Shown here: positions 6,029 through 12,307 of the stretch, piece by piece | Layout: every line of letters begins with the position of its first letter | Numbering within the stretch: the first letter of the stretch is position 1 | Assembly (NCBI GenBank): GCA_900546825.1 | Contig: UREE01000055.1 | Coordinates: 1 to 14,076, forward strand | Direction of reading: 5' to 3' | Source: an uncultured Collinsella sp. | Lineage (GTDB): Bacteria > Actinomycetota > Coriobacteriia > Coriobacteriales > Coriobacteriaceae | Length of the DNA stretch: 14,076 bases | Made by a program: the position numbers and the translations under genes | Notes under the pieces: model-generated | Databases searched by the model: none | Seen by the model: the letters and a program-made list of their open reading frames with translations, nothing else | Told to the model about the DNA's origin: nothing

Positions 6029-7295
6029 CTTAGAGGTCCTCGCGCCAGAAGGGCATGCTCATGCAGCGCGGGCCGCCACGGCCGCGGGAGAGCTCGGCGG
6101 AGGGCACGACGAGAAGGTCCAGGCCCTCCTTGTACAGCACGTCGTTGGTGACGGTGTTGCGGGCGTAGACGCAGATCTTGCCGGGCTCGACGCACAGGGT
6201 GTTGGAGCCGTCGTTCCACTGCTCGCGGGAGGCCGCGATCGGGTCGCCGCCGCCGCAGGGGATCAGCTTGACCTGGTCGACGCCGGTGGCGTCCTCCAGG
6301 ACGTGCTCGAGGGTGTCCTCGATCAGGCGGATGTTCACGTCGCCCGGGTTCTTGCCGGCGGTCAGCTCGTAGACGCGCAGGGTGCCCATGATGGCGGGGT
6401 GGATCGTGAACTTATCGACGTCGATCTGGGTGAAGACCGTGTCGAGGTGCATGAAGGCGCGCGAGACGGGGATGTCGAAGGCCAGGATGCGCTCGACCTT
6501 GGAGTCGGAGTTCCAGAAGATGTTCTGGGCCATGACGTCGATGGCGGCCGCCTGGGTGCGCTGGGAGATGCCGACGGCGAGGGTCTTCTCGTTGATGTTC
6601 AGCACGTCGCCGCCCTCGGTGTGGAACTGGCAGTCGCGGCGGAAGTACAGCGAGACGTCCTTGTAGTCGGGGTGGTACTTGAAGACGTACTTGCCGTACA
6701 GGGTCTCGCGGTTGCGGGTGACCGAATACATGCGGTTGAGGTTGACGCCCTCGCCGACGACCGCGAACGGGTCGCGGGTGAAGTAGAGGTTGGGCATCGG
6801 GTCGATGATCAGGTCGGACTCGGACTCGGAGTTGACCAGGGAGTCGAGGGTCGTGGACGCCGTGAGGGGCATGTCGATCTCGGCCTTGGTCATGCCGGCC
6901 ATGGTCTTCTTGACGAACTCGAGGTTGTCCTCGATGGAGTCCAGCTTCTCGCGGACGATCTGCGGCATGTGCTGGCCGCGGATGCCCGCCTCGGCGATGT
7001 ACTGGTCGGTGAACTCGGCGCGGGCGCCGGGGACCTGGTCGAACACCTCTGCGACGAGGTTCTCGAGGTAGAGCACCTCGACGCCCTGGTCCCTCAGGAT
7101 CTGGGCGAAGGTGTCGTGCTCCTGCTGCGCGACCTCAAGGAACGGGACGTCGTCGAACAGGAGTCGCTCGAGCTCGTCGGGCGGCAGGTTGAGGAGCTCG
7201 TCGCCGGGACGGTGCAGGCAGACCTTCCTGAGCTTGCCGATCTCGGAAGGCACGTGCAGACCTTTCGTCATGGCCTCCTACCTTTCTTTCGGGCC
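6029..7295. repeat. Long direct repeat, copy 2 (arcA plus ribosome binding site)
   Basis: Partner of 2953-4219, same orientation, offset 3076. The base before the repeat (6028 against 2952) and the base after it (7296 against 4220) both differ, so the limits are exact. Recombination between the copies would delete or amplify a 3076-bp unit carrying arcT and one arcA. Confidence 0.93.
6030..7271 (-). CDS. arcA: Arginine deiminase, copy 2
   Basis: Encodes the same 413 residues as copy 1, with catalytic Asp167, Glu219, His275 and Cys403 intact, so both should make active enzyme converting arginine to citrulline and ammonia. It differs from copy 1 only in surroundings: here the downstream gene is the aminotransferase and not arcB, the intercistronic hairpins differ, and upstream it is divergent from ppk1. 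Its promoter (7353-7382) carries a better match to the LytTR-like operator and a -10 of TATAAC. Identical coding sequence with different control regions suggests dose or condition-specific expression of one enzyme. Confidence 0.97.
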   Translation of the reverse strand: MTKGLHVPSEIGKLRKVCLHRPGDELLNLPPDELERLLFDDVPFLEVAQQEHDTFAQILRDQGVEVLYLENLVAEVFDQVPGARAEFTDQYIAEAGIRGQHMPQIVREKLDSIEDNLEFVKKTMAGMTKAEIDMPLTASTTLDSLVNSESESDLIIDPMPNLYFTRDPFAVVGEGVNLNRMYSVTRNRETLYGKYVFKYHPDYKDVSLYFRRDCQFHTEGGDVLNINEKTLAVGISQRTQAAAIDVMAQNIFWNSDSKVERILAFDIPVSRAFMHLDTVFTQIDVDKFTIHPAIMGTLRVYELTAGKNPGDVNIRLIEDTLEHVLEDATGVDQVKLIPCGGGDPIAASREQWNDGSNTLCVEPGKICVYARNTVTNDVLYKEGLDLLVVPSAELSRGRGGPRCMSMPFWREDL

Positions 7296-7345
7296 TTTCG
7301 GCCGAATCTCTCAGCACCCTTCCGTAACGGGTGCTGCTTGCTGAC
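7272..7345 (-). promoter_or_regulatory. arcA2 5' leader with two hairpins
   Basis: The leader of about 75 bases has a perfect 7-bp stem AGCACCC/GGGTGCT (7313-7319 with 7329-7335) and, next to the ribosome binding site, a GGCC-GAAA-GGCC hairpin (7292-7303) that can be extended by TTC/GAA across a bulged C. Both sit where arcA1 has hairpins of different sequence. Confidence 0.5.
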
Positions 7346-7352
7346 AGCTCTA

Positions 7353-7382
7353 GTTATATCCAAATTCCAACCGCAATTCCAC
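7353..7382 (-). promoter_or_regulatory. Promoter of arcA2
   Basis: On the minus strand GTGGAA (7382-7377), 18 bases, then TATAAC (7358-7353), matching the arcA1 promoter in layout. A 22-base stretch covering the -35 and the proximal repeat (7377-7398) is identical to 4302-4323, while sequence on either side differs. Predicted start of transcription is near 7346. Confidence 0.6.
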
Positions 7383-7389
7383 CTCGCCC

Positions 7390-7419
7390 CCGAACGGTCA
7401 ACAAAGTTCGATGAACGGT
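7390..7419 (-). promoter_or_regulatory. LytTR-like 9-bp direct repeats upstream of arcA2
   Basis: On the minus strand ACCGTTCAT (7419-7411), 12 bases, then ACCGTTCGG (7398-7390). Both 9-mers fit the LytTR operator pattern at every position, and the 9-N12-9 spacing is the one typical of AgrA-like regulators. The pair ends 7 bases before the -35, exactly as at arcA1. Confidence 0.6.
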
Positions 7420-7605
7420 ATATCGAATATGATTCCCCCATAATGCACTTCGGCGTTCTAAAGTAGCTTTTCTAAGGTAAATGCTCTTTTTTCTTAAAAA
7501 TCATTCGCAATTACAACTCCAATCTTTCGATTAAGAATTGCATATCTAAAACGGTTTTATGTATATAAATGACGCTTGTTCGTGTTTCTGTCTGTATTCG
7601 ATGAT

Positions 7606-7631
7606 ATTCAGCTACCTATCATTCTTATTCA
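7606..7631 (-). promoter_or_regulatory. Paired TGAAT elements, ARG-box-like, upstream of arcA2
   Basis: TGAAT at 7631-7627 and 7610-7606 on the minus strand, 21 bases apart. The farther box begins GTGAATAAGAATGATA, a fair ARG-box match. The pair stands at the same distance from the start codon as its arcA1 counterpart. An ArgR/AhrC role is plausible for an arginine-catabolic promoter but not demonstrated. Confidence 0.4.
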
Positions 7632-7772
7632 CACATACTCACCAGTTGAGTGAGGATATAGACCGTTTTTCACAACGCGAAGGGCGTCAGCTCTATGGCT
7701 TGTCAGCGTAAGAAGTAGGTAAAGATACCGTTCACGCGATACGTCCGTGCCATAGGTCGACTAAATTGAGAC

Positions 7773-7811
7773 TATAGTGAATAGTGTTAGGCAACCGTCC
7801 CCCACGGGGAC
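7773..7811 (+). promoter_or_regulatory. Possible ppk1 -10 box and leader hairpin
   Basis: TATAGT at 7773-7778 resembles a -10 box, but no acceptable -35 lies 16-18 bases upstream. Downstream, GTCCCC (7797-7802) pairs perfectly with GGGGAC (7806-7811) around a 3-base loop. GGGGA is the best Shine-Dalgarno-like sequence before the gene, so the hairpin could hide it. Confidence 0.3.
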
Positions 7812-7828
7812 TGAACGGACAGATGCAT

Positions 7829-10231
7829 ATGCCGAGCAAAATCGAAAAAAAGCAAGCCGCTGCAAAGCTGCGTAAGCCGCCGCGCGACTTCTCGTACACG
7901 CAGAACCGAGAGCTCAGCTGGCTGCGCTTTGACAACCGTGTGCTTGACGAAGCCTTCGACGAGACCGTTCCGCTGTTCGAGCGGCTAAAGTTCGTGTCGA
8001 TTTTCGAGTCTAACCTCGATGAGTTTCTCATGGTGCGCGTGGGCGGCCTGTCCGATCTGGCAGAGCTCAAAAAGCAACCTGTCGACAACAAGAGCAATAT
8101 GACCGCCTCGGAGCAGGTCGAAGCTGTCATGGCAGAGCTGCCCGGGCTCCTTACCCGTTGGGAGTCCATCTTTAAGAGCATCGAAGGCAAGCTCGACACC
8201 CTGGGCGTTCACCGCGCGCGTGTCGATTCGCTTACGCCCGAGGAGCGCACCTTTGTCACCCGTTACTTCCAGGCCTACGTGTCGCCGGTCATCTCACCGC
8301 TGGTGATCGACCCGCGCCACCCCTTCCCCAACCTGCGCAACGGCGCGCTCTACCTGGCCTGCGGCCTGGACAGCGTCACCGACGAGGAAAGTCTGCTGGG
8401 CCTGATCGAGATTCCCGCCTCGATGAACCGCGTGGTCGAGATCCCCTCGCCCACCGGCACCTACTCCTACATTCTGCTCGAGGACGTCATCCTCGCCTGC
8501 CTGGACAGCTGCTTTGGCTCCTATAAGCCGCTCGACCGCGCGCTCATCCGCGTCACCCGCAACGCCGACATCGATCCGGACGGCGAGGGCGTCGAGGAGG
8601 AAGAGGACTACCGCCAGCATATGAAGCGCATCCTCAAGAAGCGCCTGCGCCTGCAGCCGGTAGTGCTCGCCGTCTCGGGCTCACTCGAAAAAGCAACGCT
8701 CAAGACTATCCGCAAGGCGCTCGAGCTCTCGCGTCGCTCGGTATTTACCTGCGATATCCCGCTCAACCTGGGCTATGTCTTCGGCATTGAGGGCAAGATT
8801 CCCGAGCACCTGCGCAACGAGCTGCTCTTTACGCCGTTTAAGCCGCAGCCCAACCCCACCATCGACATGGCCCGCTCCATCCGCGAGCAGGTGCTGCAGC
8901 ACGACAAGCTGCTCTTTTATCCCTATGAGGCCATGAACCCCTTCCTGGATCTGGTGCACGAGGCCGCCTACGACCCCGAGTGCATCTCGCTGCGCATCAC
9001 GCTCTACCGCGTGGCCAAGCAGAGCCGCCTGTGCGAGTCACTGATCGATGCCGCCGAGAACGGCAAAGAGGTCACGGTGCTCATGGAGCTCCGCGCGCGC
9101 TTTGACGAGCAGAACAACATCGAGTGGGCCGAGCGCCTGGAAGAGGCCGGCTGCACCGTCATCTACGGCTCCGAGGGCTTTAAGTGCCACTCCAAGATCT
9201 GCCAGCTCACCTATCGCGAGGGCATGGCGCTAACGCGCCTGACGCTGCTGGGCACCGGCAACTTTAACGAGAAGACGGCCAAACTCTACAGCGACTTTAT
9301 GCTCATGACCGCTCACCCCGGCATCGGCGAGGACGCCAACCTGTTCTTCCGCAACCTGTCGCTGGGCAACCTGCGCGGCGATTACCGCTTCCTGGGTGTG
9401 GCGCCCGTCGGACTGAAACCGCTCATCATGCGCGGGCTTGACCGCGAGATCCAGCGCGCCCTCGCCGGCGAGCCCGCCCGCGTGTTCTTTAAACTCAACT
9501 CGCTCACCGACCGCGAGGTCATCGACAAGATCGCCGAGGCATCGTGCGCAGGAGTCCGCGTGGACATGATCATCCGCGGCATCTCGTGCCTCAAGCCGGG
9601 CGTTCCTGGCAAGACCGAGAACGTGCATGTCCGTTCTATCGTCGGACGCTTTTTGGAGCATGCGCGCGTTTACGCCTTTGGCGTGGACTCGGACATGATC
9701 TATCTGAGCTCGGCCGACATGATGACGCGCAACACCGAGCACCGCGTGGAGATCGCCTTCCCCGTGCTCGACCCCACCTGCCGCGCCCTGGTGCACGAGT
9801 ACATGGGCATGCAGCTGCGCGACAACGTGAAGGCCCGCAGCCTCACGAGCGACGGCACCTGGGTCCCCGTGGAGCGCGCAGAGGGTGAGAAACCCTTCAA
9901 CTCGCAGGAAGCCCTGCTGGAGCGTGCCTACCGCAACGCCGAGGCCGCGCCCGAGCCCGTCATTGAGGCAAAGCCCGCCCCTGCTCCTAAGCCGCAGCCG
10001 GCCACACCCGAGGTTCAGAAGGTCCAGGCGACCGTCATTGAGCCCGAGCCCGCACCTGCACCTCAGCCCGAGCCGCAGGCAGCTAAGCCCGCACCCGAGA
10101 CGAGCGCCCGTCGCGATAAGCCCGCCGGCAAGACCAAGGCCATCGAGCGCCATCGCCCCGGTCGTGTGCGCATGGGCCTGGGCCTGATCGGTCTGGGTCT
10201 TAAGACGCTCATTACCGGCAAGACGAAATAG
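7829..10231 (+). CDS. ppk1: Polyphosphate kinase 1 with extended C-terminal tail
   Basis: Reversibly transfers the ATP gamma-phosphate to inorganic polyphosphate. The core (about residues 20-705) shows the PPK1 order: N-terminal NRELSWLRFDNRVL and FLMVRVGGL, the head domain, then phospholipase-D-like C1/C2 domains with the phosphorylated histidine His454 in FKCHSK, GTGNFNEKTAKLYSDF, the second conserved histidine His611 in VGRFLEHARVY, and SSADMMTRNTEHR. From about 707 to 765 there is a Pro/Ala/Glu-rich low-complexity tail, followed by a basic segment and a Gly/Leu-rich end (MGLGLIGLGLKTLITG), making 800 residues where about 690 is usual. The start is uncertain: ATG 7829 or 7823 are both possible, GTG 7784 less likely; no strong ribosome binding site is seen. 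Divergent from arcA2. Confidence 0.95.
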   Translation: MPSKIEKKQAAAKLRKPPRDFSYTQNRELSWLRFDNRVLDEAFDETVPLFERLKFVSIFESNLDEFLMVRVGGLSDLAELKKQPVDNKSNMTASEQVEAVMAELPGLLTRWESIFKSIEGKLDTLGVHRARVDSLTPEERTFVTRYFQAYVSPVISPLVIDPRHPFPNLRNGALYLACGLDSVTDEESLLGLIEIPASMNRVVEIPSPTGTYSYILLEDVILACLDSCFGSYKPLDRALIRVTRNADIDPDGEGVEEEEDYRQHMKRILKKRLRLQPVVLAVSGSLEKATLKTIRKALELSRRSVFTCDIPLNLGYVFGIEGKIPEHLRNELLFTPFKPQPNPTIDMARSIREQVLQHDKLLFYPYEAMNPFLDLVHEAAYDPECISLRITLYRVAKQSRLCESLIDAAENGKEVTVLMELRARFDEQNNIEWAERLEEAGCTVIYGSEGFKCHSKICQLTYREGMALTRLTLLGTGNFNEKTAKLYSDFMLMTAHPGIGEDANLFFRNLSLGNLRGDYRFLGVAPVGLKPLIMRGLDREIQRALAGEPARVFFKLNSLTDREVIDKIAEASCAGVRVDMIIRGISCLKPGVPGKTENVHVRSIVGRFLEHARVYAFGVDSDMIYLSSADMMTRNTEHRVEIAFPVLDPTCRALVHEYMGMQLRDNVKARSLTSDGTWVPVERAEGEKPFNSQEALLERAYRNAEAAPEPVIEAKPAPAPKPQPATPEVQKVQATVIEPEPAPAPQPEPQAAKPAPETSARRDKPAGKTKAIERHRPGRVRMGLGLIGLGLKTLITGKTK

Positions 10232-10233
10232 TC

Positions 10234-10259
10234 GTTTGTAGAAGCGGTTTGTAGAAGCG
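10234..10259 (+). repeat. 13-bp perfect tandem duplication
   Basis: GTTTGTAGAAGCG occurs twice head to tail (10234-10246 and 10247-10259), just after the ppk1 stop. The second copy's AAGCG forms the base of the terminator stem. Likely a local slippage event. Confidence 0.8.
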
Positions 10260-10298
10260 CCCCGCATTCGAGGAAAGCCTCGGATGCGGGGCGCTTTT
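10255..10298 (+). terminator. Strong intrinsic terminator after ppk1
   Basis: A 19-bp stem (10255-10273 with 10278-10296) with a single T.G pair and an AAAG loop, followed by TTTT (10295-10298). It ends ppk1 transcription 24 bases past its stop. Confidence 0.93.
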
Positions 10299-10301
10299 CC
10301 C

Positions 10302-10310
10302 TGCTACCAT
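10302..10310 (+). promoter_or_regulatory. Possible extended -10 for the methyltransferase gene
   Basis: TGCTACCAT fits an extended -10 (TGN plus TANNNT) directly downstream of the ppk1 terminator and would give a leader of about 28 bases. A -35 would fall inside the terminator and is not recognisable. Confidence 0.3.
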
Positions 10311-10344
10311 GGTGCGGACAACAACGCGAATGACAGGCAGGGAT

Positions 10345-11658
10345 ATGAAGCTCACTATAGAATCGATGACCTACGGCGCCGACGGGCTGGCGCACGCCGA
10401 CAACGGCAAAGCCGTCTTTGTGCAGGGTGCCGTGGCAGGCGACACCGTCGAGGCCGAGGTCGTACAGGACGGCAAGTCGTTCATGCGCGCCCGCACCACC
10501 GAGATTCTGGAGCCGAGCCCCGATCGCATTCAGCCCCCCTGCCCCTACGTGGGCATCTGCGGCGGCTGCTCGTGGGGCAATCTCTCACGCACGGCACAGC
10601 TCGCCGCCAAGGAGCAAAACCTGCGCTCCACGCTCGAGCGCATCGGCAAGTTCAGCCCTGAGCAAGTCGACGAGCTGGTGCAGCCCATCTGCCACACCAA
10701 GGACGACTGGGGCTACCGCAATAAAATCGAGCTCGAACCGACCGTCGTCAACGGTCGCGTGCGCCTTGGCATGCACGGTGTCGACCCCAGCAAAATCGTG
10801 ACCGTCGATGCGTGCCCGCTGTTCGATAAACGTTTTCCCAAGGCGCTCAAATCGGTCGTCGGCGCACTCAACTATCTAAGCGGCAGCCATGACTTAGGGC
10901 TCGAACGCGTGGGCATTCGCGCATCGCGCCGCACCAAGGCGCTCGAGGTTGCACTCTGGACGCCCACAGGCTCTTTTCCGCGCTCGCAAGTCTCCCGCGT
11001 GCTGGCGGACGCCGCTCATCCCACGAGCATCGTGCGTGTGATGAGCAAGGGCGAAAAGAAGGCCCGCCGTGTCTCCAAGGTCGAAATGCTCGCCGGAGAG
11101 GGCTCATGGACCGAGAATATCGCCGAGGGTCAGATGCGCTTGTCTGCCCCGTCTTTTTTCCAGGTCAACACCAAGGGTGCCGAGATTTTGATCGAGCTTG
11201 TCATGGAAGCGCTCGACCCGCAAGAAGACGAGCTTGCCGTGGACCTGTACTGCGGCGCCGGAACCTTTACCCTGCCGCTCGCCCGCCGCTGCGACTTCGT
11301 CGCCGCCGTCGAGGCCTACGGCCCGGCCGTGCGCGACCTGCGCCGTAACCTGGAGATCAACAAGCTTGACAACGTCGACGTCATTGGCGGAGACGCGGTG
11401 CGCGAGTTCCCCGACCAGGATGCCGACGTCTTGGTGGTCGACCCGCCGCGCGCAGGCCTCGCCCCCGAGGCGATCGACCTTATCGCCAGCACGAGTGCTC
11501 GCGATGTAGCCTACGTGAGCTGCGACCCGGCCACCCTGGCGCGCGATCTCAAACGCTTTGTCGAAGAAGGCACCTTCTCCCCCGTAAAGATCACGCCAGT
11601 CGATCTGTTCCCACAAACCTTCCACTGCGAGACCGTCGTCCACCTTAGGCGCAACTAG
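10345..11658 (+). CDS. rlmD: 23S rRNA uracil-C5 methyltransferase, RlmD/RumA type
   Basis: SAM-dependent enzyme of the TrmA/RumA family, 437 residues, which methylates C5 of a uridine in 23S rRNA. An N-terminal TRAM-like RNA-binding domain (about 1-60) is followed by the [4Fe-4S] cysteines Cys66, Cys72, Cys75 and Cys157 (C-x5-C-x2-C...C, as in RumA). Then come FFQVN (271-275), the SAM motif VDLYCGAGTF (about 299-308), VDPPRAGL (365-372), the catalytic nucleophile Cys393 in YVSCDPATLARDL, and the C-terminal FPQTFHCETVV with Glu429. ATG 10345 is chosen because the TRAM domain begins there, with CAGG 7 bases and AGGGA 1 base upstream; ATG 10309 has no ribosome binding site and overlaps the putative promoter. 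The exact target uridine (1939, 747 or both) cannot be read from sequence. Confidence 0.9.
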   Translation: MKLTIESMTYGADGLAHADNGKAVFVQGAVAGDTVEAEVVQDGKSFMRARTTEILEPSPDRIQPPCPYVGICGGCSWGNLSRTAQLAAKEQNLRSTLERIGKFSPEQVDELVQPICHTKDDWGYRNKIELEPTVVNGRVRLGMHGVDPSKIVTVDACPLFDKRFPKALKSVVGALNYLSGSHDLGLERVGIRASRRTKALEVALWTPTGSFPRSQVSRVLADAAHPTSIVRVMSKGEKKARRVSKVEMLAGEGSWTENIAEGQMRLSAPSFFQVNTKGAEILIELVMEALDPQEDELAVDLYCGAGTFTLPLARRCDFVAAVEAYGPAVRDLRRNLEINKLDNVDVIGGDAVREFPDQDADVLVVDPPRAGLAPEAIDLIASTSARDVAYVSCDPATLARDLKRFVEEGTFSPVKITPVDLFPQTFHCETVVHLRRN

Positions 11659-11699
11659 CCACTTAATCATTGCTCAGAAAAATCATTGGGAAATCGAGC

Positions 11700-11728
11700 G
11701 TGGCAAGCGAAGGTCTTCGGGGTATAAG
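11700..11728 (+). promoter_or_regulatory. Promoter of the DJ-1/maf operon
   Basis: GTGGCA (11700-11705) and TATAAG (11723-11728) are separated by 17 bases and lie in the 106-base gap before the DJ-1-family gene. The -10 matches consensus at 5 of 6 positions and the -35 at 4 of 6. No intrinsic terminator for the preceding methyltransferase gene was found. Confidence 0.5.
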
Positions 11729-11764
11729 ACGGCTAATTGTATGCCGCCTATGAAAGGAACCCTC

Positions 11765-12307
11765 ATGCCCAGCGTTGCCGTTCTCGCCGCCGATGGCTTT
11801 GAAACTATTGAATGCTTGACCATGGTCGATGTCATGCGTCGCGGCGGCGTGCGTGCCACGCTCGTCTCGATTATGCCCACACGTGAGGTCGTAAGCTCGC
11901 TGCAGATCCCCGTGACCTGCGATGCGCTCTTTGATGAGATCAACTTTGACGAGTACGACTGCGTCGTGCTGCCCGGCGGCTTGCCCGGTGCCACCAACCT
12001 GCGTGCCGATCAGCGCGTCTGCGACGTGGTCTGCGAGTTCGCCGCGACCAAGCACGTTGCCGCCATCTGCGCCGCCCCGTTTATCCTGGGCGAGCTCGAC
12101 CTACTCGAGGGGCGCCACGCCACGTGCTTCCCTGGCTTTGAGAAAAGCTTCCCCGAAGGCGCCTATACCGGCGAGAAGGTTACGCAAGACGGCAACATCA
12201 TCACCGCCAGCGGCATGGCCCAGTCGCTCCCCTTTGCGCTTGAGCTGCTGCGCACGCTCGCCGGCGACAAGGCCGTCGAGAAGGTCGCCGAGGGCATTCA
12301 GCTATGA
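11765..12307 (+). CDS. DJ-1/YajL (ThiJ/PfpI) family protein
   Basis: A 180-residue cytosolic protein with the DJ-1 flavodoxin-like fold. LAADGFETIECLTMVDVMRR aligns with the DJ-1 N-terminus, placing the conserved acidic residue at Glu16; VVLPGGLPGATNL (67-79) is the glycine loop; the nucleophile-elbow cysteine is Cys102 in AAICAAPFIL. The histidine near DJ-1 residue 126 is replaced (CFPG), as in YajL-like relatives. Roles assigned to the family include chaperone, oxidative-stress and debated deglycase functions; none can be chosen here. Start 11765 is preferred: GAAAGGA lies 6 bases upstream, whereas ATG 11741 and 11750 lack a site. Its TGA overlaps the maf ATG, so the two are translated together. 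Confidence 0.9.
   Translation: MPSVAVLAADGFETIECLTMVDVMRRGGVRATLVSIMPTREVVSSLQIPVTCDALFDEINFDEYDCVVLPGGLPGATNLRADQRVCDVVCEFAATKHVAAICAAPFILGELDLLEGRHATCFPGFEKSFPEGAYTGEKVTQDGNIITASGMAQSLPFALELLRTLAGDKAVEKVAEGIQL

Larger units (their letters stand above)
7296..7828. other. 533-bp AT-rich divergent intergenic region between arcA2 and ppk1
   Basis: No protein or RNA gene is supported. Leftward it holds the arcA2 leader, promoter and LytTR-like repeats, then an ATATGCAATT element (7545-7536) and paired TGAAT elements (7606-7610, 7627-7631). Rightward it holds a lone ACCGTTCAC (7727-7735), a possible ppk1 -10 (7773-7778) and a hairpin (7797-7811). Short blocks match the arcA1 upstream region at the same distances; the rest has diverged. 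Confidence 0.7.

Noticed and set aside
2953..7295. Composite transposon or integrated element carrying arcT between repeats
   Set aside because: The repeated units are arcA genes and not insertion sequences; no transposase, terminal inverted repeats or target-site duplication were seen.
6021..7466. 481-codon plus-strand open frame over arcA2
   Set aside because: Same antisense shadow as above; the part over arcA is identical to the frame over copy 1, as expected from duplicated DNA, and it has no ribosome binding site.
9230..10267. 345-codon minus-strand open frame inside ppk1
   Set aside because: Antisense shadow of a well supported PPK1 gene; composition is repetitive and no promoter or ribosome binding site is apparent.
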